Positions 1 to 7,862 of a stretch of DNA of 64,000 bases are shown one piece after another. Position 1 is the stretch's first letter, and each line of letters begins with the position of its first letter. The notes beneath the pieces were generated by a model, which was not told where the DNA came from, made no database searches, and saw nothing but the letters and a program-made list of their open reading frames with translations. The position numbers and the translations under genes were made by a program. Source of the DNA: Streptomyces sp. NBC_01314 (lineage in GTDB: Bacteria; Actinomycetota; Actinomycetes; Streptomycetales; Streptomycetaceae); assembly GCF_041435215.1 (NCBI RefSeq), contig NZ_CP108394.1, positions 7,254,001 through 7,318,000 on the forward strand, read 5' to 3'.

Positions 1-540
1 CTCGGACTGACCAAGATCAAGGCGTTCCTCACCGCCGCCAAGATGACCCAGACCAAGCCGGGCGCGGACAACTACTGGGGCCTCACCCAGATCACCGTCC
101 GGGACGAGCAGCGGCTGCTCGCGCTGCTCACCGCGAAGAACAGCGTCCTGACCGACAACGCCCGCGCCTACGTCCTCAAGCTCATGAACAAGGTCGTCGC
201 CGGGCAGCGCTGGGGTACTCCCGCCGGGGCGCCCTCCACCGTGAAGGTGCACGTCAAGAACGGGTGGCTGTCGCGCGCCACGCACGGCTGGCGGGTGCAC
301 AGCGTCGGCACGTTCGTCGGTGGCGGGCGTGACTACACGATCACCGTCCTCACCCACGGCAACCCCGACATGCAGTACGGGGTCAACACCATCCAGGGTG
401 TCGCCAAGGTCATCCACAAGGATCTCGTGCCGGTCGCGAAGAGTGCCTCGGGTTCGCCGAGCGTGCAGCGGTACGTGCCCACCGACCAGCCGCAGGAGGC
501 GACCGTGCCGGTGCCGGAGTCCGGTGCCGGCAGCGGCTGA
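1..540 (+). CDS. Class A beta-lactamase-like serine hydrolase, C-terminal part (5' truncated by window edge)
   Basis: The reading frame is open from base 1 (frame 1) to the TGA at 538-540, so the gene begins outside the window. The visible 179 residues look like the C-terminal half of the secreted serine hydrolases of the class A beta-lactamase fold that are common in Streptomyces. VHVKNGW resembles the K-T/S-G motif on strand B3, followed by a W...V.S.G.F..GGRDYTITVLT stretch like the following strands. The end is Pro/Ser/Gly-rich and probably disordered. The Ser-x-x-Lys and SDN motifs would lie upstream, so activity cannot be judged. Family-level call only; the substrate is unknown. Confidence 0.6.
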   Translation, partial: LGLTKIKAFLTAAKMTQTKPGADNYWGLTQITVRDEQRLLALLTAKNSVLTDNARAYVLKLMNKVVAGQRWGTPAGAPSTVKVHVKNGWLSRATHGWRVHSVGTFVGGGRDYTITVLTHGNPDMQYGVNTIQGVAKVIHKDLVPVAKSASGSPSVQRYVPTDQPQEATVPVPESGAGSG

Positions 541-600
541 TGTCCGGACGTTCACGGCGAGGCCATCCGTGGATCACCGGCGTCGTCCTACCGTGACGCC

Positions 601-1713
601 ATGCCTCTCAGAAGTCTCGTCGCGACCCTGACCGCAGGCCTGGCGGCGGCCACCACCTTCGCCGCCGCCGGGCCCGTCCACGCCGACTCGGCGCGGAGTC
701 ACGCCTGTTCGTCGTCCGTGTCGATCGAGGCGTACTCCGACGCCCTGGACAAGACGACGTACGCGGGCACCTTCGTCGGGAACCTCTCCGGCCTCGCCGT
801 CGACCGCGGCGGCTCGCTCCTCGCTGTCTCCGACAGGTCCTCCCTCTTCGCCCTCGACGGCCGCACGCTCCGGCCGAGGGGCGTCGTCCCGCTCGCCACG
901 GAGACCGGCGCCGCGCTCGACTCCGAAGGTCTGGCCGTCGACCGCGACGGCACCCGGCTCGTCACCTCCGAGACCGAGCCGTCCGTACGGCGGTACGACC
1001 GGCAGGGGCGGCTCCTTGGCGGCCTTCCCGTGCCCGACGCGCTGAAGGTGGCCCCGGCCGGCCGGGCCGTCGCCAACCAGACCTTCGAAGGGCTCACCCT
1101 CCTGCCCGGCGGGCGCACTCTGCTCGCCTCGATGGAAGGCTCCCTGTCCGGCGACACGGCCGGGGTCGTCCGCTTCCAGACCTGGCAACGGCACGGCGGC
1201 GCACGGGACTTCGGGCTCTCCGCCCAGTACGGCTACCGCGCCGACACCGGACTCGGCGTCGTCGAGGTGGCGGGCCTCCCGGGCGGGCGACTGCTGGTGC
1301 TGGAGCGGGGCTTCACCGCCGGGGTCGGCAACACGGTCCGCCTCTACGCCGCCGACACACGCCGCGCGACCGACACCAGCGGCGTCGACGTCCTCACCGG
1401 ACAGGACGGTGACGGCGTACGGCTCGTCCGTAAGACCCTCCTCGCCGACCTCGTGCACTGCCCCTCCCTCGGCGCCACCGCCAAGCAGCCCCAGCCCAAC
1501 CCGCTGCTCGACAACATCGAGGGGATGGCCGTCACCGGGCGGCAGCGGCAGCAGCACGAGGGGCAGCAGCACGAGGGGCGGGGGCCGGGACGGGGATCGG
1601 TACCGGGACGGGGATCGGTACCGGGATGGCTGGACGTGGTGCTGGTCAGCGACGACAACCAGAACGCCGTACAGACGACCCGCTTCTACTTCCTTCGGGT
1701 CCGCGCGGCCTGA
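601..1713 (+). CDS. Secreted esterase-like / phytase-like beta-propeller protein
   Basis: 370 residues with an N-terminal signal peptide (residues 1 to about 28, Ala-rich, ending VHA-D). The body reads like the actinobacterial 'esterase-like activity of phytase' family: GNLSGLAVDRGG, DSEGLAVDRDG, NQTFEGLTLLPGG and LLDNIEGMAV are the recurring blade motifs. It is expected to be an exported phosphoesterase-like beta-propeller; no substrate can be read from sequence. A low-complexity insert at about residues 316-342 (QQHEG twice, then GRGSVP twice) comes from two in-frame tandem DNA duplications just after the IEGMAV motif. The ATG at 601 has no strong ribosome-binding site, but the signal peptide begins right there. 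Convergent with the LuxR gene. Confidence 0.75.
   Translation: MPLRSLVATLTAGLAAATTFAAAGPVHADSARSHACSSSVSIEAYSDALDKTTYAGTFVGNLSGLAVDRGGSLLAVSDRSSLFALDGRTLRPRGVVPLATETGAALDSEGLAVDRDGTRLVTSETEPSVRRYDRQGRLLGGLPVPDALKVAPAGRAVANQTFEGLTLLPGGRTLLASMEGSLSGDTAGVVRFQTWQRHGGARDFGLSAQYGYRADTGLGVVEVAGLPGGRLLVLERGFTAGVGNTVRLYAADTRRATDTSGVDVLTGQDGDGVRLVRKTLLADLVHCPSLGATAKQPQPNPLLDNIEGMAVTGRQRQQHEGQQHEGRGPGRGSVPGRGSVPGWLDVVLVSDDNQNAVQTTRFYFLRVRAA
1549..1627 (+). repeat. Two adjacent in-frame minisatellites inside the phytase-like gene
   Basis: A 15-bp unit (CAGCAGCACGAGGGG) occurs twice at 1549-1563 and 1564-1578. An 18-bp unit (CCGGGACGGGGATCGGTA) occurs twice at 1585-1602 and 1603-1620 with a partial third copy. 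Both lengths are multiples of three, so the reading frame is kept and the protein gains a flexible linker. Exact repetition suggests recent slippage. Confidence 0.9.
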
Positions 1714-1773
1714 ACCGCTCCGGTTCCGTGGCCGCCTGAGCCCCGCCCGTGCCCGTACGCCGGTGAGCGGGCG

Positions 1774-2790
1774 TCAGCTCTGCTGCTCGCAGTCGCAATC
1801 GGCCGCCGCCCCGTCCTCCAACAGGCCGCTCTTGGCGGTGAGATAGGCGAGCTGGGCGCGGCTGTTGCTGCCGAGCAGATCGCCGACCTTCTTGAGGTGG
1901 CTGGCGACGGTACGGGCGCTGATGCCCAGCCGGCCGGCGATGGCGGCGTCGGTGTAGCCGTCGACCATGAGGCGCAGCACATGCAGCCGGGTCTCGTCGG
2001 TGAGCAGCGGGGGGCGCTGCTGGTCGTGCTCGTAGACGACCGGCTTCGCCCGCTCCCAGGCGTACTCGAAGGCGGAGACCAGGAAGTGCACCACGCCGGG
2101 GTCGGTGACCTTGAGGGCGTGGGTGCCGTGGTCCTTGCCCATGTCCGGGATGAACGCCACGGACCGGTCGCAGATGATCATCCGGTCGAAGACCTCGTCG
2201 ACCGTACGCACCTCGACGCCCAGGTCGGTGACCTGCTTGATGTAGTCGAGGGTCGGGCCGTGGGCGCGGACGGTGTGCTGGTAGAGCGTGCGCTGCTTGA
2301 CGCCCTTGCGATGCGCCTCCAGCGTGCGCGGCAGCGCCTTGACCAGAACCTCCTCGGGGCGCCGGCCGCCGGGGTGCGCGGTCAGCAGCTCGTTCCTCGT
2401 GCCCTGGATCGCCTCGTCCAGCGCGGCGGTGATCGCCGGCGCGGGCGTGAGGCGCTGGGAGGACTCGTTCTCCTTGCGGCGGGCGGTGCGGTAGACGCTC
2501 TCCGCCTGCGACATCGACGCCCGTACGGCGGCCAGGGCCTGCTGCTGTTCCAGGATCAGCCGTTCCATCGGGTGGGACAGCGCCGCGGTCGCCACCGAGG
2601 GCGGGATCGGCACCAACGCCTCCGGGTCGTCCACCGCGGGCGCCACGAGCCCGAACGCGCTCACACAGCCGGGCGCCTCCGCGCGCGGGGCCCTTCCCGC
2701 CAGCAGCGCGGTGCGATAGAACTCGATGCCCTCAGCGCACACCTCCGCATGGGTCTCGGCGCCCCCGCGTATGTCCGACTCTCCGCACAT
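1774..2790 (-). CDS. LuxR-family transcriptional regulator
   Basis: 338 residues. The C-terminus carries a LuxR/NarL-type helix-turn-helix (LTDETRLHVLRLMVDG-YTDAAIAGRLGISARTVASHLKKV). The N-terminal two thirds matches the Streptomyces class of LuxR regulators with a TrmB/PLD-like sensor region (EVFDRMIICDRSVAFIP, HALKVTDPGVVHFLVSAFEYAW) and no receiver domain. The ATG at 2790 is chosen because it has AAGGGGG at good spacing; the longer frame upstream has poorer sites. It is transcribed away from the small exported peptide gene at 2931 and lies directly upstream of the amino-group-carrier operon, so control of either is plausible but inferred. Confidence 0.8.
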   Translation of the reverse strand: MCGESDIRGGAETHAEVCAEGIEFYRTALLAGRAPRAEAPGCVSAFGLVAPAVDDPEALVPIPPSVATAALSHPMERLILEQQQALAAVRASMSQAESVYRTARRKENESSQRLTPAPAITAALDEAIQGTRNELLTAHPGGRRPEEVLVKALPRTLEAHRKGVKQRTLYQHTVRAHGPTLDYIKQVTDLGVEVRTVDEVFDRMIICDRSVAFIPDMGKDHGTHALKVTDPGVVHFLVSAFEYAWERAKPVVYEHDQQRPPLLTDETRLHVLRLMVDGYTDAAIAGRLGISARTVASHLKKVGDLLGSNSRAQLAYLTAKSGLLEDGAAADCDCEQQS

Positions 2791-2930
2791 GCCCGCCCCC
2801 TTCAGATTCCTGCAGTGCACGATCATGACCCCTTCAATCGCTTCCGGCAACCGGCAGCCCACGGCATGCTCTTCATGTGGGCAGCGGCGGAGAGCCGCAA
2901 GTCCGAGAATTCTTCTGGGGGGTACGGGAA

Positions 2931-3077
2931 ATGAAGTACATGCGCAGACTTGCCGGGGCGCTCGCTTTTGTCGCCGCCGCGGTGCTGACTCTTTCTGCCG
3001 CCGCCGAGACGGCCGACCGCACCACGGTCGCCAACGCCCAGGCGTCCAACGCCCCGGGCGACCCCGGCTGGCCCTGA
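2931..3077 (+). CDS. Small exported peptide, possible signal partner of the LuxR regulator
   Basis: 48 residues. The ATG at 2931 has GGGG just upstream; a longer frame from 2877 is less likely. MKYMRRLAGALAFVAAAVL looks like a signal peptide with a probable cleavage after SAAA, leaving a mature peptide of about 23 residues that ends NAPGDPGWP. It has no cysteines, so it is unlikely to be a lantibiotic-type precursor. It is head-to-head with the LuxR gene (140 bp between starts). Small secreted peptides beside such regulators are candidate signals, but this is inference. The peptide could also be a fortuitous short ORF, though the signal sequence and ribosome-binding site argue against that. 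Confidence 0.55.
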   Translation: MKYMRRLAGALAFVAAAVLTLSAAAETADRTTVANAQASNAPGDPGWP

Positions 3078-3413
3078 ACCGTGGCGCCGACCGCGTCAAC
3101 GCGGGTAAGGCCCACGTAAAACGCGCGTAGATCCAGTAGCGCGCTCACATGACGACCGCATGACGATCGCGTGGCGGGCGTGTGACGCTCACGCTGCGCC
3201 GACCCGATGCGCACGCGGTGTTCGCGCCCCGGGGGGTCGTGACTGACAGTCGTCAGGTCGTGGTTCACGCGTATGAGTTCGCAAAGAAAGCGGTTGACGG
3301 GGACCCGTCCGCCCGGATCGATGTCCATTCGATGTCCGGTGAATTCGGCCTGCCGGTTCATGGGTTCCTCCGGCAGTCGGTTTCATTTTAAACCAATGAG
3401 GGAGACCGAGGAA
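3078..3413 (+). promoter_or_regulatory. Leader/promoter region of the amino-group-carrier operon, with two inverted repeats
   Basis: No gene is visible in this 336-bp gap. It holds CTGAC-AGTC-GTCAG (3243-3256), a 5-bp inverted repeat, and GGTTT-CATTTT-AAACC (3379-3394), which sits only 4 bases before the ribosome-binding site of the carrier gene. A TTGACG at 3295-3300 could be a -35 box, but no good -10 follows. The repeats are candidate operator sites; nothing in the sequence shows what binds. Confidence 0.35.
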
Positions 3414-3602
3414 ATGACCACCGCCATTGCCGCACCGAAGTGCTTGGTGTGCGACACCGAATTCGAGGTCCAGGAGGACTGGGAAAAGGGGGAGATCACC
3501 GAGTGCGCGGCCTGCGGGCAGGAGCACGAGGTGGTCGAGAAGTCCGCCACCGGCGCGCGTCTCGATCTCGCCCCCGAGGTGGAAGAGGACTGGGGCGAGT
3601 GA
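3414..3602 (+). CDS. lysW: Amino-group carrier protein (LysW-like)
   Basis: 62 residues. It shows the LysW/AmCP hallmarks: a Zn-ribbon with CLVC (residues 10-13) and CAAC (about 32-35), an acidic body, and a C-terminal EDWGE in which the terminal Glu side chain accepts the substrate alpha-amino group. GAGGGAG lies 9 bases before the ATG. The gene overlaps the next by GTGA, so the two are translationally coupled. Streptomyces makes lysine by the diaminopimelate route and arginine by acetylated intermediates, so a carrier here points to secondary metabolism. The acidic surface would present the tethered intermediate to each enzyme encoded downstream. Confidence 0.93.
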   Translation: MTTAIAAPKCLVCDTEFEVQEDWEKGEITECAACGQEHEVVEKSATGARLDLAPEVEEDWGE

Positions 3603-4474
3603 CGACCGCCGATCAGGTCCTGCTCTCGGTGACGATGCTGCGTCCCGAGGAGAAACTGCTCCTCGGGGCGCTGCGGGCCGAGGGACTGACGGCCCGGCCG
3701 TTGCTGATGGAAGATCTGGCGGAGGTCGTGGCGGGCCGCACCGGCGGCCCACCCGCTCTCGCCGTGATCCGCAACCTGTCCCACCGGGACGCCATCAACG
3801 TCTCCCGGCGGCTGGAATACGCCGGGGTGACCACCCTCAACCGGTCCTCCGTCATCGAGGCGTGCAACGACAAGGGACTGCAGTCGCTGCTGTTCGCACG
3901 CCACGACATCCCGCATCCGGTCACCCGGCATGCCTTCAGCTACGACCAAGTGCGTTCGGCCGTAGGCGAGTTGGGAATGCCGGCCGTCGTCAAACCCGTG
4001 AGCGGGTCGTGGGGGCGGGGGGTCACCAAGATGGCCAACGCGGAGTGTGTCGAGGCGTGGGCCGGCGGGCGGGAGTCCGCGGACGCGACCGGGAAGCTGT
4101 TTCCCGTGGTCGTGCAGGCGTACGTCGACAAGCCGGGGCACGATCTGCGGGTCGTGGTCGTCGGACGGACTCCTGTGGTGGCGATTCAGCGGGTGTCGGA
4201 CGACTGGCGGACGAACACGCATCTCGGGGCTCGTGTTCAGCGGGTCGAAGTGACCGCCGAGATCGACAAGTTGTGTCAGCAGGTGGTGGATGTGCTGGGG
4301 CCCGGGTTCTACGGGGTGGACCTGGTGGAGGACCGGGCCGCCGGGGAGCTGCTGGTCCTTGAGGTGAACGCCAATCCTGAGTTCGCCAAGTCGTCCGCGA
4401 CGCATGGGGTGGATGTGGCGGGGCTGTACGCGGAATTCGTGGCCGAGCAGTTGTCGGTGACCGCGACCGTCTAG
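3599..4474 (+). CDS. lysX: LysX/ArgX-like ATP-grasp ligase that loads the carrier protein
   Basis: 291 residues from the GTG at 3599, which overlaps the lysW stop. RimK/LysX-type ATP-grasp fold: the N-terminal part has NRSSVIEACNDKGLQSLLFARHDIPHP, the typical start of the central domain. VVKPVSGSWGRGV is the ATP-binding lysine and glycine loop, and LLVLEVNANPEF gives the acidic and Asn metal ligands. By family, it ligates the alpha-amino group of an amino acid (Glu or 2-aminoadipate) to the gamma-carboxylate of the carrier's last Glu. Which substrate it takes cannot be read safely; Glu is expected if the pathway follows the known AmCP/transketolase route. Confidence 0.88.
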   Translation: MTTADQVLLSVTMLRPEEKLLLGALRAEGLTARPLLMEDLAEVVAGRTGGPPALAVIRNLSHRDAINVSRRLEYAGVTTLNRSSVIEACNDKGLQSLLFARHDIPHPVTRHAFSYDQVRSAVGELGMPAVVKPVSGSWGRGVTKMANAECVEAWAGGRESADATGKLFPVVVQAYVDKPGHDLRVVVVGRTPVVAIQRVSDDWRTNTHLGARVQRVEVTAEIDKLCQQVVDVLGPGFYGVDLVEDRAAGELLVLEVNANPEFAKSSATHGVDVAGLYAEFVAEQLSVTATV

Positions 4475-4476
4475 CC

Positions 4477-4502
4477 GGCGGGCGTTTTTGCTCGCCCCCG
4501 CC
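4477..4502 (+). terminator. Hairpin directly after lysX
   Basis: GGCGGGCG (4477-4484), a loop of TTTTTGCT and CGCCCCCGCC (4493-4502) form a GC stem three bases after the lysX stop. It could be a weak terminator or an mRNA-stabilising or attenuating stem, because downstream genes of the same pathway continue on the same strand. Confidence 0.35.
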
Positions 4503-4516
4503 GCCCCTACCCGTCC

Positions 4517-4557
4517 CTCCCCCACTCTCGGCTTCGCTCGAGCGGGAGGTGCCCCCA
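4517..4557. repeat. Short palindromic repeat (same family as the insert in tnpA)
   Basis: A stretch reading, on the minus strand, TGGGGGCACCTCCCG...GTGGGGGAG. The same start and end with a shorter middle occur at 22274-22306 inside tnpA. Such hairpins behave like miniature mobile repeats in Streptomyces. Confidence 0.6.
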
Positions 4558-4631
4558 TCGAAGGGCTGCGCCCCTGCGACCCCCCATCCCCGAGGGGCTG
4601 CGCCCCTGCGACCCCCATCCGCGGGTCCGGT

Positions 4632-4751
4632 GGGGGGCTGGTCGCGCAGTTCCCCGCGCCCCTAAGGGCCTACGGCCCTTGCGGGCTGAAGAAGCACGGG
4701 GCGCAGCCCCTGCTTTTTCAGGGGCGCGGGGAACTGCGCGACCAGCCCCCC
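4632..4751. repeat. 120-bp cruciform-forming intergenic element (type copy of a dispersed family)
   Basis: Arms 4632-4663 and 4720-4751 are perfect 32-bp reverse complements. Between them are two more hairpins, AAGGGCC-TAC-GGCCCTT (4664-4680) and a stem beginning CTGAAGAAGCA and closing at TGCTTTTTCAG. The element can fold as a three-way junction in DNA or RNA. Together with the hairpins before it, it fills most of the 337-bp gap between lysX (ends 4474) and the next gene (4812). Related arms occur near 16740, 27571-27813, 31370-31450 and 34480. Confidence 0.85.
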
Positions 4752-4811
4752 ACTCACCCGCACCCGCTGCCGAACCCTTCCCATCTGCACGGAAAGAAGG
4801 CCCTGCACCCC

Positions 4812-5480
4812 ATGGAACTGTTCGACACCGCCACCGTGCTCACCCGCGTCCTCACCTCCGGCGTGGTGATGAGTATCGAGAAGAGTGACCGGGAGCTGCC
4901 CGGTCTGGAACGACTGCTGACGAAGAAGACGAGGCGGAGCAAAGCCGTTCTGCTCAACAGCCGTACCGGGGCGATACATGCCGCGTTGGCCGGTCAGGGG
5001 ATCGGCCACGGGGACAGCGTCGCCCTGGCGGAGCCGGACGCGGAGACCGCCGCGTTCCTGGCCTGGCTCGGCGTGCACGTCACGGCGTACGACGGGCCCG
5101 CCGCGTACGACCACATCGCGCTGGACCCGGCCAACGCCGACCGGCTCGGCGAGCTGGCCGCGGGGGCCACCGCGCCGGCGCTGGTCGTGGACCTGACGGG
5201 CCTCGGCTTCGGCCCGGCCGCCGCCGTGCTCACCGACGACCCGCGTCTGTGGGCCCGCGCCGAGCGGCTGAAGATCTTCGGCGCCTACGACCTGCGGACG
5301 ATGTGGACGCAGGAGGAGGCGGACGCCGACCTCGTGCCCGGCGTGCAGTTCAACTACCGGCTCAGCCCGCTGGTCGCCGCCTGTGTGCGGATGGCCCTGA
5401 CCCAGGCACAGACCCAGGCGGCACAGACCCAGGCGGCACAGCACCGGCCCGCCGTGACCTCCGGAGCGACCCAGTCATGA
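4812..5480 (+). CDS. Truncated DegT-like protein (probable non-catalytic partner of the downstream aminotransferase)
   Basis: 222 residues from the ATG at 4812 (GAAAGAAGG upstream). VLLNSRTGAIHAALAGQGIGHGDSVALAEPDAETAAFLAWLGVHV resembles the PLP-fold opening of DegT/DnrJ/EryC1 aminotransferases (N-S-G-T-x-A-L-H-A-A-L, GIGPGDEV). Near the end FNYRLSPLVAACVRMAL resembles the usual NYRMSELQAA region. The middle is strongly shortened and lacks the lysine loop (S-x-x-x-x-K-x-x-x-x-GEGG), so it should not form the internal aldimine. It overlaps the full-length aminotransferase by ATGA, which suggests a structural or regulatory partner, or decay after duplication. The C-terminus carries a 15-bp in-frame repeat (5409-5438). 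Confidence 0.6.
   Translation: MELFDTATVLTRVLTSGVVMSIEKSDRELPGLERLLTKKTRRSKAVLLNSRTGAIHAALAGQGIGHGDSVALAEPDAETAAFLAWLGVHVTAYDGPAAYDHIALDPANADRLGELAAGATAPALVVDLTGLGFGPAAAVLTDDPRLWARAERLKIFGAYDLRTMWTQEEADADLVPGVQFNYRLSPLVAACVRMALTQAQTQAAQTQAAQHRPAVTSGATQS
5409..5438 (+). repeat. 15-bp in-frame tandem duplication
   Basis: CAGACCCAGGCGGCA occurs at 5409-5423 and 5424-5438 and gives a Q/A/T-rich tail (QTQAAQTQAAQ) in the truncated DegT-like protein. Confidence 0.9.
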
Positions 5481-6796
5481 TCACCGACTTTCCGAACTCG
5501 CCGTTGCCGCTGCCGAATCCGGCGGACCTCGACGACGAACTCGCCGCCCTGGGGGGCGCTGAGATCATCCCCAAGGCCATGCGCCGCACGCTCTTCCCCG
5601 TCATCACCAAGGAAGACGTGTTCAACCTGATGCTCGCCCAGCGGCAGACGCCCGAGAAGGTCGTCGCCGACTTCGCCGAGGCCTACCGGGCATACGTGGG
5701 CGCCGGGTTCGCGCTGCCCACGGCCAGCGGTACGTCCAGTCTGCACATGGCGCTCGTGGGCGCCGGGGTGCGGCCGGGCGACGAGGTCATCGTGCCGGCG
5801 TTCACGTTCATCGCCACCGCGCAGGCGGTCGTCGCGGCCCACGCCATTCCCGTGTTCGTCGACGTCGACCCGGTCACCTACTGCATGGACCCGGCCGCCG
5901 CGGCCGCCGCGGTCACCGAGCGGACCCGGGCGCTCATGCCCGTGCACGTCCACGGTCTGCCCGCCGACGTGCCCGCCCTGCGCGCCCTCGCCGACCGGCA
6001 CGGCATCGCCCTCGTCGAGGACGCCTCCCACGCCCACTCCGCGAAGATCGGCGACCGGGTCGCCGGATCCCTCGGCGACGCGGCCGGGCAGAGCCTGATG
6101 GCCGACAAGAACTTCCCGCTCGGCGGAGAGGGCGGCATCGCCTTCTTCGCCCAGGAGGAGTCGTACGAGCGGGCCGTCTCCTACCTCGCCCGGCACGGCA
6201 TCGACTACGGGATGTCCTGGGTCGCCGCGGCCTTCGGCAGCAGCCAGCTCAAGCGGCTGCCGTACTACGACGAGATCCGGGCCCGTAACGCCGCACTGCT
6301 GGGGGAGGCCCTCCGCGGGACCGGGCTGTTCACTCCGCCGCACGTGCCGGCCGGGCACGTCCACGCGTACAACATGTACCGGATCACCCTGCACCCGGAG
6401 GCCGTCGGGCTTGACGACCTGCCCGTGTACGCCGTCAAGGAGGCCGTGCACGAGCTGCTGGTCGCCGAGGGGGTGCCGGCGCGCGAGTGGCAGAACACAC
6501 CCATCCCGTGCCATCTGCCCTTCCAGCACCGGGACGGCTTCGGGAACGGCTATCCGTTCAGCCTCAACCCGGGCGCCGTGCGCGACCACCGGCCCGAGGA
6601 CTTCCCCGTCACGCTCGGCATGCTCGACTCCACCCTCGTCCTCTGCCGCGAGCTGCGCTCCCCGGTCGAGTACGAGCGGATCCTGCGCTACGCCGACGCC
6701 TTCCGCAAGGTCGCCCGGCGCCCCGACGCCATCCGCAAGCTCGTCGAGGACCGCGAGTACGTGCGGCCGTACGAGAAGGCGGCCCGCCTTGGCTGA
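5477..6796 (+). CDS. DegT/DnrJ/EryC1 family PLP-dependent aminotransferase
   Basis: 439 residues. Catalytic features are complete: TASGTSSLHMALVGAG for phosphate binding, VEDASHAHSA with the Asp that pairs with the PLP pyridine nitrogen, and SLMADKNFPLGGEGG with the Schiff-base Lys. PAFTFIATAQAVVAAHA is the usual substrate-side strand. In sugar pathways this family aminates keto-sugars. Here, inside an amino-group-carrier operon and before a transketolase, the expected substrate is the carrier-bound 2-carbon-extended ketone, giving a second amino group. The start codon overlaps the previous stop (ATGA). Confidence 0.85.
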   Translation: MITDFPNSPLPLPNPADLDDELAALGGAEIIPKAMRRTLFPVITKEDVFNLMLAQRQTPEKVVADFAEAYRAYVGAGFALPTASGTSSLHMALVGAGVRPGDEVIVPAFTFIATAQAVVAAHAIPVFVDVDPVTYCMDPAAAAAAVTERTRALMPVHVHGLPADVPALRALADRHGIALVEDASHAHSAKIGDRVAGSLGDAAGQSLMADKNFPLGGEGGIAFFAQEESYERAVSYLARHGIDYGMSWVAAAFGSSQLKRLPYYDEIRARNAALLGEALRGTGLFTPPHVPAGHVHAYNMYRITLHPEAVGLDDLPVYAVKEAVHELLVAEGVPAREWQNTPIPCHLPFQHRDGFGNGYPFSLNPGAVRDHRPEDFPVTLGMLDSTLVLCRELRSPVEYERILRYADAFRKVARRPDAIRKLVEDREYVRPYEKAARLG

Positions 6797-7862
6797 CACC
6801 GGACTCACACACGACAGGATCCGCGTCGCCGTCGTCGGCGCCAGCGGGTACACCGGGGGCGAGGTCATCCGGCTGCTCCTTGAGCATCCGCACGTCGAAC
6901 TCGCCTTCCTGTCCGCCGAGCGGGCCGCCGGTGCCGCCATCGGCAGCGTTCACCCGTGGCTGCGCAACCATCCGAAGGCGGGCGGGCTGAAGTTCCGGCC
7001 GCTGGCCGAGCTGGCGGAGATCGACCCCGTCGACGTCGCCTTCGGCTGCCTGCCCACCGGCGCGCTGCCCGAGCGGCTGCCGCTGATCGCGTCACAGGCC
7101 AAGCGGGTGCTGAACCTGGGCGGTGACTTCCGGCTGCGGGCCGAGGACGAGGTGCGGGCCCACTACCCGAAGACCGCCGAGCACCCGCCGCTGGAGCACT
7201 TCGCGTACTACGTACCGGAGTTGAGCACCGAGGTGCCGACCGGGCGGTTCGTGAACCTGCCCGGCTGCATGGCCGTCACGACGATCTACGCCCTGTACCC
7301 CCTGTTCGCCGGGGCCGAGCCGCTGGCCACCGACCGGGTCGTCGTCGACGCCAAGACCGGTTCCACCGGCGGCGGCCGGGGCAGCAACGAGCCTCCCGCC
7401 GAGCGCACCGGCAACTTCCGGGTGCACAAGCTGTACGGGCACCGGCACGCGCCCGAGGTCCGGCAGGCCATCGCCGACTTCACCGGCGCGGCCGTGGACC
7501 TGAGGTTCTCCACCCACAGCCTGGACGTGGCCCGGGGCATCCTGGTCACCGCGTACGCCGAACTCCGCGACGGCGTCACCTCGTTGGACGTCAAGCGGGC
7601 CTACGCCAAGGCGTACGTCGGCAAGCCCTTCGTGCGGGTCCGCCCGGCGCCCAAGGCCCCGCAGGACTTCCCGATGCTCAAGGCGGTCGTCGGCTCGAAC
7701 GTCGCCGAGGTCGCCATCGCGGTCCAGGGCGGCCAGGTCGTCGCCGTCGCCGCCCTCGACAACCTCATCAAGGGCGCGGCGGGACAGGCCGTCCAGGCGA
7801 TGAACCTGATCAGCGGCTTCGAGGAGTCGGCCGGCCTGCCGACCACGGCGGTGTCGCCATGA
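6789..7862 (+). CDS. lysY: ArgC/LysY-like acyl-phosphate reductase acting on carrier-bound substrate
   Basis: 357 residues from a TTG at 6789, which overlaps the preceding stop and lies 21 codons before the NADPH-binding loop (VAVVGASGYTGGEVIRLLLEH). The catalytic Cys is in NLPGCMAVTTIYAL (usual form NPGCYPT). KLYGHRHAPEVRQAI carries the catalytic His region, and DAKTGSTGGGRG is the family glycine loop. By homology it reduces the carrier-bound acyl phosphate to the semialdehyde with NADPH. The change of PGCYPT to PGCMAVTT is unusual for primary ArgC and fits a specialised branch. It is coupled by ATGA to the kinase-deacylase fusion. Confidence 0.88.
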   Translation: MADTGLTHDRIRVAVVGASGYTGGEVIRLLLEHPHVELAFLSAERAAGAAIGSVHPWLRNHPKAGGLKFRPLAELAEIDPVDVAFGCLPTGALPERLPLIASQAKRVLNLGGDFRLRAEDEVRAHYPKTAEHPPLEHFAYYVPELSTEVPTGRFVNLPGCMAVTTIYALYPLFAGAEPLATDRVVVDAKTGSTGGGRGSNEPPAERTGNFRVHKLYGHRHAPEVRQAIADFTGAAVDLRFSTHSLDVARGILVTAYAELRDGVTSLDVKRAYAKAYVGKPFVRVRPAPKAPQDFPMLKAVVGSNVAEVAIAVQGGQVVAVAALDNLIKGAAGQAVQAMNLISGFEESAGLPTTAVSP

